Assembly (NCBI GenBank): GCA_037074705.1
Contig: CM073590.1
Coordinates: forward strand, 96,252,447-96,316,446
DNA: 64,000 nucleotides
From: Zhengitettix transpicula
Lineage: Eukaryota; Arthropoda; Insecta; Orthoptera; Tetrigidae
Direction: 5' to 3'
The notes beneath the pieces were generated by a model. The model saw only the letters and a program-made list of their open reading frames with translations. It made no database searches and was not told where the DNA came from. The first letter of the stretch is position 1. Each line of letters opens with the position of its first letter. Shown here in pieces: positions 15,101 to 27,100 of this stretch. The position numbers and the translations under genes are program-made.

Positions 15101-18100
15101 TAGATATTTCTGATTACCAGGTACCTTATTGTTTGGAATGTCGCTTCCTATAATTTAAAGAGTCTCTATGGATTATATTTCTGTTTGCAAACCTAACTCT
15201 ATATAACGACGCTCGCGCTCAGCGTAGTACACTATTTATTGGTTGTAATTGTTTTCAGTGTACAGGAATGTAAGCCGAGGAGCTCGAAATTCTTACACAA
15301 GTCAACAGAACTAAAGGAAGATCGTAGAATCAAGTTGATTATTCCGATCAATACGTAAATAACTAGAATTCTGATTAGTCAAGAATCGTCACGGGTTTTC
15401 GCTGTATTTATGCTTAATATATACGTTTGCAAGACGAATGATGAGAATCGTTAAACACTCACACTGAGGAAGAAGAGATTTTGGAATCATCCAAGTTTTA
15501 AGAGCCACAATATGTACCGTACTCGTAATTTCTTGAAGGGAATAGATTCGGACGACGATGAACGTCATTAATTCAAAATATCGATCCGGACAGATTTCAG
15601 AATTCTTTCTTCACATCGTATGCTGATTCTGGATCGTTGTTGAAACTGATTATCCCCACAGTTTATAGAAGAAAAAGTTTGATATTACAATTCGTTTATG
15701 GTCAGAGGTCGCGAGTTGAAATGAATTGTCTCAAGTACACGTTCACAATTTTCAGAAAAATTATTTCAAGTTTGTTGTGCCCTGCACCATGATGCCCTTG
15801 ACATTATTTCAATACTTTGATCGTTCGGTGACCCATATTGACACCGATCAGATTAAGATTGATAATGAGAACCGGCGGGAACGTCCTCACGTTGGCATGC
15901 CTTACCGATTCCCAACAACTCTACCATGAAAACATACAGGTTCGGTAGTCTGTCACTAATCTGAAGTCTCGTTGAGCAAATATGTACTAGTACTTTCCGA
16001 GCGTGATGGATGACAATTGGATCTGTTCATCTAGGTTTATAACTACATTAAATCGAAATCTCCCAGTATTACCCTATCTATTACCTGTTCCTATATTTGT
16101 TTAATAACAAGAGTGAACCGTCGCCGCCGAAGGTGGAACCTAAAGGTAATAGACATAACCTTGAGGTTGTTGTCCACGATACGTGACGAGTCTGCCAGTT
16201 TCAGGGAATCGCAAGTAGGTGTCGCCATATGGTTATCAGAGCGATAGCGCCGGTCGCCAGTCGTTCAGAAATGGGCAACGTGTGCTGCCCGCACGAGGTT
16301 GTGCACTGGGCCGGCTCCCCGGAGCCCGGGTACGCCCCCACACCCCCAATCCCGCTCAGCGGGCACCATTCTGCTCTAGCGACGCTCTACATCGTGGCTG
16401 CTTTGTTTCAGAAGGAAATGGTTGCCACAACAGCTGCGGAAGCTCAGCCACGGGAAGGTGGAGAAGGGTGGAACGCCCGCCCCCGACAGGCCGCCTCTCA
16501 AGAAAGCCGTCTCGGATAAACGATTCAAGGTAAGACTAATACTCCATGTTAATCTGCATGGGCTTCTCATAACTCTGTTCCGTGGTATGGCTTATTGTGC
16601 CACAATTCTCGCAAGATTATAAGTTATAACTTACGTCTCTTATATTAACTTAACCTTCATTTCGTCAACCCAGCTGAAAAATTCCGAGCAGTAAGCAGTT
16701 TGTCAAATTTTTTTCTAATAATATTGCATAAAATGTCATTTACTTAAATTCTGAATAAGAATAGAAATAATATATATGAAAATGCAATGGTACCATAGCG
16801 AACTTATCGTTCTCGTTCCTTTTTAAACAATGGCTTATCTTTAATTGAGTCAGTTAAAAGATAAGGGAAAGCAGGTTTAATCCACGTAGCGTATTGCCTA
16901 AGTTTTTTCTAGCTCTAACTCGTGACCATAGTTTCTGCTAATGAAGGCAAGACCATCCTCGTACGATTGTCATAAAAAACACTCTTCTGTCTCGTGTGAA
17001 TTTCCGTATTCTCGGTACATCATCGTCTGTCAGCTTTTCGTTTTAAAATAATTTATTAAGCGCGAAAATGACTTAATTAACAAACTGTGGCTTGTATATT
17101 TCATAAGGACCATCTCTGTCCTCTCACGCGTCAACACAACGCATCAGTAATATTAATCTTTTGATTTCTTCGTGTCCTGTTTTTGTCTCAAAATATGTAT
17201 ATTTTTACTCAATTACAAGTAGTAAATAAATATCGGACAGTTATTATTTTAAGCGAAGTGTGTTTGTGGTATAGTATTTAAATTCAATACAATTCATGGA
17301 CAGTCGAACTGTTATTTGCCAGGAATTTTATTTAATGTACAAAAATAACCTGAAATGTAATTTCGAAAACAAAGTTGATATTGAGTTTCCCATTACCTGC
17401 TCGATGAAAGTGCAAGTTGAAATGTTTGAAATTACAAAAATGAACAAAATTACAAATAGGAAAAGCTATTAGAATATTTCGAAGTGATGAACCATAAAAA
17501 TAAAGAAAGTGAAGAAACTCTGCACTCAGGGTGGTTGATTAAAAGCATTCGTCTGGAGTCTGTACAGTCATACTTGCTTGGGACTACTCAATTCAGCCTT
17601 GCTCTAGAACAACAGCCGTACCAAAAATACACGTTATTATGTAGGTCAGTTACGGACTGGAATGACAGCAGCGTTTGGGAAGTCCTCTGTCTATGAGAAG
17701 ACCTAGGTTCATTATTAACAGAACAATGTAGCTAAGATTGTAAACTTTTACTGCAATGTTGGTCACTTGCCACCCGATGGGGTCATTTGAATTTAATCGT
17801 TAGCCTGTACGGTATTAACATATTATCGTAAACTTTGTTAAGCTTCTGTATTAAGTTCAGAATACAGATTTGCTGAGAATTATATTTAAAACATACGAAT
17901 ACCTTGAGAACCAGAACCAGCAGACAACGAATAACACGTGAACCTCGACCTGCAACGTCCGAAACTCCTAGTGAAGACGGTTTCAGCGTTCGTTGTCGAG
18001 CTGATGAAAATTGCAAGAAAAATATTTTAGTGCCTCAACAATTAGTTTCTCATGTGCCCTTGTTTTGTAATAGAAACGTGTCTGACAGATGAGTGTCACA

Positions 18101-21100
18101 ACGCCGCTATTTATCGTTCCATCTGTTGGCGCAGGGCAAGCAGACGACCCGCCTTCCGAACTGCTCCTTACTGTTGATTTCTGCGCACATGGTATAGACC
18201 TGGGTTAAGTTAACAGAATCTCAATTCATTCATATCAATGATTGTCTGCAAAATTGTAATGTTTTTATGTTCCGCATGATTCGTAATTTCCTGGTTTGAA
18301 TTATTTGTTTGTGATGTAGTGCGTCGCTGCTCCAGAGAAGAGCGCTTGTTTACAGCTCTTTGTTAGTCAGCGCGTTCCATTTGGCTCCGCCTTAGCGCTC
18401 TCCTTACGGACTTCGCAAGGCTGCCGTGAATGATTTCTGGAAATATTTATAGTTAAACTCAACAAGCAGCCAAGCACTTCTGCGGAAGCGACCCGCTGCA
18501 GGAACGCAATTACGAACTATTATTTATAGTAAAGTAGGCGCAGCTAAATTTAGCTGCTTCTTTCTAGCACAAAAACAATATCACGTCGTGACGTTCCTTG
18601 ACGTTTCGGGATTACATTTAAGAAATTGATTTCAAGCTTATCAACGCACGGAAACTAATATTCAGAGTATATAAAACGCTGCTCGTGACATCTTTTTAAG
18701 AAGTCATCTGCTTGCTTGTGAACGGTATTAACGATGAAACAGGAAGTGTTTCAAGATGTGTGAGAGAGGGCGATTGAGGAAGTTACTTAACTGCGATACT
18801 GTGAAAATAATCTCAGCTCTGCCCTTTGAGTATATACATTTCTGGTTCTTTTCTCAAGCGATGTGTTTCAACTTTTACACTGTATTTGCTCCAACCACGA
18901 CCATTTCAATGTTCATAAAGCCAAGATGAATTAATACAAGTTATTAAGAACATACCACTGACCGTAATGTGAACAAAAACTGAATATGGTTAGGAGGGGC
19001 GGGTTGATGGAAGAAATAAATTTGGAATGTTGAGATCAACGTTTGAAAATATAAAACACTGACGGTCTGTTCAAGAATCTGAACTTCATCTGAAAAATCA
19101 ATATAATTTACACCATTGGAAAAAAATATCAGAAATAGAATAGCCTAAACAGCAAACACGTTAATCTATTATCTCTTTGAAATAAATAACAATGTTTCGT
19201 GATACGAGATTTAACTTTATTGGGTACAAGAATTCGTTAAACGAGTATGGATCCCGTATCAAAGTTTTCACTAAACTTCTTATTAATTCAGTCTTAAATA
19301 ATACCAGTTATGACTTTCCACTGACGGTATTACCTATTTGTTATTTTGTTTTATTTTTAATATCTCATTAACTAATGTCGTATTTGATGGAATGCGAGGA
19401 TAGTTCCTGAACTACCCGACCTGACGTATAAGTGGCGGGTTGTTGAAAATCAAAAGTGATATAAAGCACCAACATTATAAGTTTGAAGAAACTACATTGT
19501 TTAGTGTTTGTTTGACAGCCATCATTAGTGAACGCTGTCAATCAATTTTCAAACTTGGGTAAAATTGATCATGATTATATGATACAATACTTTCATTTGA
19601 AAACTCTCAGTCCAACTAATATCATAGTCGAGCTATATTGTACTCCAGGGAAATCTGCACTCGTTTACAACGGTAAAATATTGGGTGGCAGAATTTAAAC
19701 GAGGTCTTACAAACCACCAAGACGAACATCGCAGCGGTCGGCCAAAAGTAACCACGCCAGAAATTTTGACAAAAATCCACAAAAGGGTATAGGATGACCG
19801 CCGACTTAACGTGCGCGAGGTGGCAGACAAGGTAGACATTTCAAAAATTGCTGTACATCGCATATTGACTAGAAATTTGGATATGAGAAAGGCTTCTGCA
19901 AGATTGGCGTTTGCTTACAATTGAACAAAAACAGCGACGCGAGAATCTTTCAATCGAGTGTTTGGCGATGTTTTACAGCAATAAAGCCGCATCAATTCTC
20001 ATAACCATGGATGAAACATGAACCCATCACTTCACACCCAAGACGAAGGAACAGTCCAAACAATGCACGGAAATTGGAAAATCAGTTTCTTGAAAGCTCC
20101 ATCTGTTAAAAATACCTAGGGAAGTGTATCGAGCTAAAGAAAGTTTTTTTTTATGTTTTCTTTGCTAGGTCAGATACTTCTGGAACTACCCTCGTAACAA
20201 AAGACATCCTAATATTTTCCAATGTGTAGTCTCTTGACAGAGGTCGTCTTCTATTTGGCGGAGAAGTTTTCTCTACGTGACTCAAGTCAGAATCCAGCGG
20301 CCTTGTTCGCGGAAACAAAACAAATACTCTCTTCCTTTCCCTTCCCAAGCCTTCTCGACGAGAAATTATGTTCACGATCGTCATCTCCTGTATGGACCCG
20401 TACGTGCACATTTTGAGAAGCTACAAAATAATCGCCAGAAACATGAATAAGTATTACAAATAGACTCACATAAAATTGATTCCAAGGAAAATTAATTGCA
20501 ATACATTTTATTCAATAGCTCGAATGCTGTAATGTGTCTTGCGAATTGTAGTTTCTTTCTACATTTCCCGCATTAACCCATAGTAGTTCGTACCTGTTCA
20601 TTTCAATACATTTTTTATTAAAAATTCTCTAGAAGATTTCAGTTGTTTTGAAAACTCCTTTCGATACGTGTCTTCCACTGCTCAATGATTCCTACCGTTT
20701 CAAGTCAGCTGTTTTATGACGTTCAATAGCATTGATTTGATGATACGTTGCTTGAGATGGTACTTTAACCGTCCCATCCCAGATCTGTTGAAAATCGAAG
20801 ATTAAACTGAAAAGTGCCGTCTGAGTTCCTTTTCGACTCTCAAAACAATAAAAAAAAAAGTTGTCGACAATCAGCTCCCAAACACAAATAATGTTAAAAA
20901 TAGTAATTATAGCAGCTGTGCTCCTCATCCATAAAATTAATAATAGATGAACCTGCATCACATGCAATGACTGCAAACGACTCAGGCGCTTATATAACTA
21001 TGACATTATCATCAATTAATTCGCTGGACATTTATAGTGCTCAAATCTGAGTGTTACGATAGGTGATCCAAAGAAATTACCTACTCTAGATAAGCTTGAT

Positions 21101-24100
21101 AGTTGTTGGTTTTATTTAAAGAGTAACTGCTTCATGAGAGTAATCCACGTTGTGGTAACTCTCCTTTTATAGCATAGGGATGGATTTGAAAGAGGGATGC
21201 GGAAATGTACAGAAAGGTAGCAATGGGTTAACTCGGGCCCCCGGGCTATGGGACAAACCCTACAAAAACCTGCATCAGGAAGGTACTAGTCTCACGCCCT
21301 TATGATGACAGCAGAGGGGTTTGCTGTGGGGTCGCAGCATTTCCATCTCCGTGCCTTGACCAGTTTAGAAGGTCGACTATTCCAATGAACACCTCTTACC
21401 GTATGCCCAAGTGCAGCGACCCCGGAACATACAGCTGTCAAAACAGGCCGAGGTGCCTCGGCTTTGTGGGTACCTTAGTTCAAAAACGGAGAGAGGAAAA
21501 GGCATCTCCAAAGGTAGCACTCTCCGTCTCTCCAGAAAGGTTGTAATTGTTACATAACTCATCCACAAGAAATCAATTCCCACAGTGGATTTCCTCGCTG
21601 CGACCAAGGAAGTATACGAATGAGGGGAAATTCTAGCGAAGGAAGCTGTAACCAGGAAGGAACACATCCAATCGCTGGGTACAGTGGATTTCACGCATCC
21701 GTACTTCCATTGGCATTGGCAGCTGATCGTGCCTACAGCCATGCATATTGATTTAAGGATCCTTCAGAATTTGTGAGGGAAGTTAGCAGACTGACTCACT
21801 CACACCACATATAGAAGAAGTCGCGATTGAACACAGTCGCGTCCATTTCTTCCTGAATAGTGATTTCCTTTATATGGTTTTCCCCCGAGTGCAGCAACAT
21901 CGGCTTGACGACCTGTCCAACAGCTACTTTTTAAATTTGTGCTTATGTAAAAAATCTGTTGCTGCTGTTGTGGGAGGTCTCCGACGAGCTGCGAGGTGCG
22001 CAGTACGAAATGTATTCTTCCTTGTTTACATTAATTTAAATTTGTTTCTAGTCTGCGCCTATGACCTCCAAAACACAAATAATAAAGGAAGAGATCATTT
22101 CCTTAAAATTATAATTAATAGAATTATACAGAAGTAAAAAAATATATTTTTACCTAATTTTATTATCTTCGGACAGTGAAAGGAAAGGAAATACATTTTT
22201 AGTTTAATCTTTCAACTGTATTTTAGAGATTCCGAAACATTCTGTTGTAAATATAATTATATAAAAAATTAATCATCTAATTCAGTAAAATAAAAACAGA
22301 AACTCAATTACTTAAACGCTCGCAATTTTATTTTAAACAAAAATATTCGTAAAAACAAAAGTACAACAAAAACATCGTAAAAAATAATAAATGTTATTTT
22401 TTGACATTATTTTGTATGATAAAAGACAAAAAAATCCGAGTCAAGATAATTATATAAAAATCCGATCGAACTGAGCGATTCGATTCGCGAGAGTTTAAAG
22501 ATATCAGTAGTGGTGAGTGATCCCTTCGTTCCGTTCACAGCAATGAGAGAATCTGAGAGGTGTAATTCAGAACCAGTCAGATACCACTCTTTTTTCTGAG
22601 TCTGAATCAGTTCGCCCGTCGAAGAAATATTTCAGAAATAGCTGTTTTTCCGTTTGCATCCGGATTTACGCAAATACGTTTGACTTCCCAGAGGTGACGT
22701 CGAGCGCCTGCCTTCCGGCTCTGGCCGGCGGTGGGGACATCCTCGATATAATTAGAGAGCGCCGACACCCAGACGCAGTCATCCTCGAGACACTATGAAG
22801 TACCTACGGGGCAAACGATGGGCACACTTTGCCAACAGGTTCAGAGTAAGACAACTTATTAGACGTCCGGACATGCTTTTACTATTCGCGTCCGTATATA
22901 TCCGAAGTCAGGCATCAAAAAGCCACGTGATACGGAAAAGAAACTAGAGATGTTCGTTTGAACCACATTAATTCGACGATAAGGAGTTCACGGAAAATGT
23001 TATCGATTCCAAGTTTTTTTTATATACATTTTAATCATGGATGACTTTGGACCTCTCAAGCTATTAACGTCGTAAACGGCCCAATATGCTATCTTAAAAA
23101 TAGTGTGCTTTTTGTTTTGTCGCTTAAGATGTGTTGTTGAATAATTTGGCTGCAGGAGTACTTGAATCTTATTTTATTTTTTCGTAGCTGCCGTCAGGAG
23201 ACATGGGCAACAAGCCGGTGGCACAGAACCAGTCGGAGGAGGAAGAAGAACGTCTGCCACCGCTGATGGGATCTCGCGCCATGCTCGACCAAAACGGAGA
23301 GGAAGCGGAGGACGAAGTGGAACTCCCGCCACCCATGAAACCCATCAATGAACCTTTGGTAGTTGCGGGCTCCGAGGACAATCAAGGCAAGAGGGTAAGT
23401 AGGATCCGTCAAATAATTTTGCGGCTCGTGAAATTTTCAAAGAATTTTAAACGTTTTATGTCTTACTATTGCGCGGTGTCGCCTCCGCGCACCTTCGTCA
23501 AAATTCTATGGAAAATTAATCGAGAACCGTTATGTAAAGGTGTTAAAATAACTTTTTCAATTGTTCATCTTTCTTCTTTTGTGACATCTGAGAATGTCAG
23601 GATGTGATCTTGCAGCATCTTTCCCCTAGCGTTTTAGCAATTCGATAGTGTTTAAACAAATTGCATCAATATGAACCACACTTTTCCCTGTTAACTGTAT
23701 GTATTTTACAGTTTACTGTGTAACGTGATGCTGGCTTAGAAGTTAATTACCTCATTCAAATGAGGCACAGCTGATTGAATTTAGAGTCTGTAAGAGAGTA
23801 GTATTAGAATGTAGCTCTATCTTTGCAGTCATCAAGCCTCTCTCTGAAGGCGCTGGAAGGAGCTACGTCTGCAGACTTGGCCGAAATAGAGCAAATCGTC
23901 AAAGAGAGAATGGTGTGTCCCTGGTCTCGTAGTGGCCCTTTTATAATGAAGTTTGATAATTTTTTTTCTTACTTCCAGCATGAAAATCGTTTCTGTGTGA
24001 ATGTAGCTTTGTAAGGCTGCTTTATAGTTATAATTTTTATTTACTATTTTGTTAAATTTTTAAGTAGATTTTTAATTTTACTTCTTGCATCATTTTGTAT

Positions 24101-27100
24101 TAAAGGAAGAATATATTTTGTATTGTATATTTATCATTTCTGATCGTCTCGTAGTGTTGGCTTCTGTAGAAACACGTTTTAGTGAGTATTAAATTTTGTT
24201 TCAACAGCTTTTGAAATATTTATTTTGCTCACGTAGCTTTGTACATTTGGTCTCAATAATTATTCATGTTCGTTGCTATTAAGCGTATGTATAAGTTGAA
24301 CAAATTTTATAGATTTGGTTGAAACAATCAGCTTGATTGTATGTATTTATATGCCTATCTAATTTTATTCAATCTTTTGAATGGTATACAAACTTGATAA
24401 TTACTTTAACTAGTTTTTTGTTTTTTTTATTATGACGCATTTGATAAAAGTTGCGCCAAATATGAAAAAAAAAATATATAATTGTACGTTTTATTTTTAG
24501 GAGCAACATACTGAAAATCAAGAAAGAAACAGTTTGTTGAACAGGGACCCAAAGTTGGCGTGTGAGTATACTTCGGACAGTGAAGTGAATACGAACTCTG
24601 TCACTGAAGTTGGGTTGAAGGAAGAAACCAATGTGGATAAAGGTGGAGGGGAAAATTTTGAAGGTGACGGTGCGAGTAGTGTCGTTCAAGCTCAAAGTGA
24701 CGGTGAAATTCCGAACGCTGATGATCCTGTGGCTACTTCTATCCGTAAACGAGAGTATGTGATTCGTGAACTAGTCGAGACCGAAAGAGATTACGTTCGT
24801 GACCTCAAGGATGTTACTGAAGGTTATATGGTTTTAATGAGGAATCCAGATTGTGAAATACCTATGCCTGAAGATTTGAAAGGTGGTAAAGATAAAATGG
24901 TTTTTGGAAATTTGGAAGCTATTTATGAATGGCACAGAGAGTGAGTATCTATTTTATTGTTATTATTACATAAACGTTAACCACAATTTTAATTCCCATA
25001 ACAATAAAAACTGATATGGTAGATCACAAAATTGAATTATGAAAATTCAGCCAGCGTTATGTTTATTTTTACTTGTTAACTTAATTATAGTAAAATAAAT
25101 TAAATTCATTATTTTAATTTATTAAGTGTTTCGCTTATGAGTTATTAGATTATGTAAGTGCCAAATTTTGCATAACAGTTGCTCTGATTCAAACCAAATC
25201 TGGGACAACCTTTCTGTCACACCTGGTATAGTTGACATGTTGCTGAATGCTGCTTCACGAATATTTCATGCCGGTTATATGTATGTGCATGTTAATGAGA
25301 AGTTAAGTAAATTTAACAGTTTTTGATCTGGCATTATGAATATCATCAATTCAGTTTTAAATTGCTCATAGATTATGTTCATTTTGATGAGAATAAAGAA
25401 TATAAGTGTACCTAAATCATAAAAACAATTGTCACTTTTTCTGCAAATTTCCCTTTACATTGCTGCAGTACAAATTGTAAATAAATACTAGCTTCAGATT
25501 ATACATTTCAAACTTTTGCAGTACATTGATGTGTTTTTATTTGCACTTCAACCAATGTGAGATGATCAACAGTTAATATAATATTCATTACTTACTGTTC
25601 AGCCTACTGTAAAGTCCTGGGACTTGGTTTGTAAATTTCCTTCTCCACCTTGAACTGTTCTGAGCTTCTTCTCCCTCTCTTCAAATCATCTAACAGCTGC
25701 ATTCTTCTTCCACGACCTGGAACTCCATCCACGTGTCCTTCAATGATTTTGTGAAGTTTACAGTTTCTTCTTCAGATGTGTCTGATCTAATTTGACTTTC
25801 TCTTTAAACCTGTTGTTACTAATCTTGTTAATTCTTCTTAAAATCTCTTCCATTTTTTGCTGTATCTGTCCACTTTATATTTTTTCCATTCTTCTCCAAC
25901 ATTACATTTCAATTATTTTTAGGTATTTCTTCTTACTATTTCTTAATGTTTATTTTTCTGATCCATTCAGAGCCCTGATCTAGAGGTAGGAATTTAGCAG
26001 GTTCTTCCACAATTCTAGATTCAATTTGCTTGTCAGTAGAATTATTCTCTTGGTGAAGACAGTCTTGGCCATTGCAATATGTGACCTTATTTCCTTCATT
26101 TATCAAAAGACTTCCAAGGTACTTGAACTGATTAAAATTTTGTGTTTCCCACACATATATGTACGATTTCTTGGATATTCTTCATGTTGCCCCTATCCTG
26201 TCCATGTCTTTCTTCTTCGTCAAAAATACCAGGTCATCTACATATTTTATTGTGCTAATTGATCTTCCTCCTGAATCTAATTTCTTCCTAGACTTATTTG
26301 GTTAACCATTCACTATAGAAGTGGAGCAGAATGAATGTCATACAATAGCCTTTTTGCACTCTTCTTCTAAACTCTATGTTGGTAGTCTCTCTGATATTCA
26401 GGCCCATTCACCCTTTGTCCTTCACTACACCAGTCCATATCAGACCTACCAATATTTAACAATACCTCTATTTAACTAGTTGTCGCTCTGACCACACCAA
26501 ACACTCCCTGGCCCTTATGTGAGCTTACATTTTCTCCACTTGGATCAGTCAGCCCACCTACACCAACCAAAATGGCAATGCTTTAAATAAATAGAAAATA
26601 CCCTACAGACCTTCTCCAAAAACAAACATTCCATGCCCTGTTCACTGTCCCACTATCCTAAACCCACACTTGACCAATATGAAGAATGTAGTCCAACCTT
26701 CTTCACAAAAACCTACGTTTCTTGACTACAAAAACTCCATTCACCACTTGCCCTACACTCAACTGAAATAAAACACAGATATAGAAAACATCCTTTCCTA
26801 TATATGCATATATATAATCTAAACATCATCCTCGGTCAACCTTATAGGCTCCACCACTACACTTCTCCACCGCAGATCTTTGACAGGCACGCTGTAGGAA
26901 CAGCTGCCATGTCTGCCCTATGATTTAATCTACTACAAATCTCCCGAATCATTCACAAAATAAAATTTAAAAAATTACTATTTCCTGATTATGTTGCTAA
27001 CCATCACATAACTATCAACCTGTCTACAGTATAAATAATTCCCTGTAGCTGTTCACAGCCAAATCACCAACAATGTCAACCAGTGATACACACTGATTCA

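Larger units (their letters stand above)
270..16411 (+). other. 16.1 kb trio intron
   Basis: AT-rich intron between GTAAGT at 270 and TTTCAG at 16411. Apart from the mobile and repeat elements listed separately (3.3, 4.8-5.9, 8.8-9.6, 11.6-12.3 kb) and the alternative first exon near its 3' end, I see no coding evidence. The scattered open frames of 60-90 codons have no family features and look like chance. Confidence 0.8.
16530..23187 (+). other. 6.7 kb trio intron
   Basis: AT-rich intron. It contains a mariner remnant (19.4-20.2 kb), a dispersed repeat (21.1-21.4 kb) and a candidate alternative promoter and first exon (22.68-22.85 kb). A GC-richer patch at about 18080-18550 has no clear reading frame. 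Nothing else is supported. Confidence 0.75.

Noticed and set aside
16219..16533. Overlapping frames of 96-104 codons across exon 3
   Set aside because: They read the exon 3 sequence out of the frame that gives [14 protein letters not shown] and DKRFK; GC-rich composition keeps them open.
21377..21742. 121-codon minus-strand frame
   Set aside because: It lies in or next to the GC-rich dispersed repeat, has no family features, and has unusual Cys/Arg/Ser content; treated as repeat shadow.
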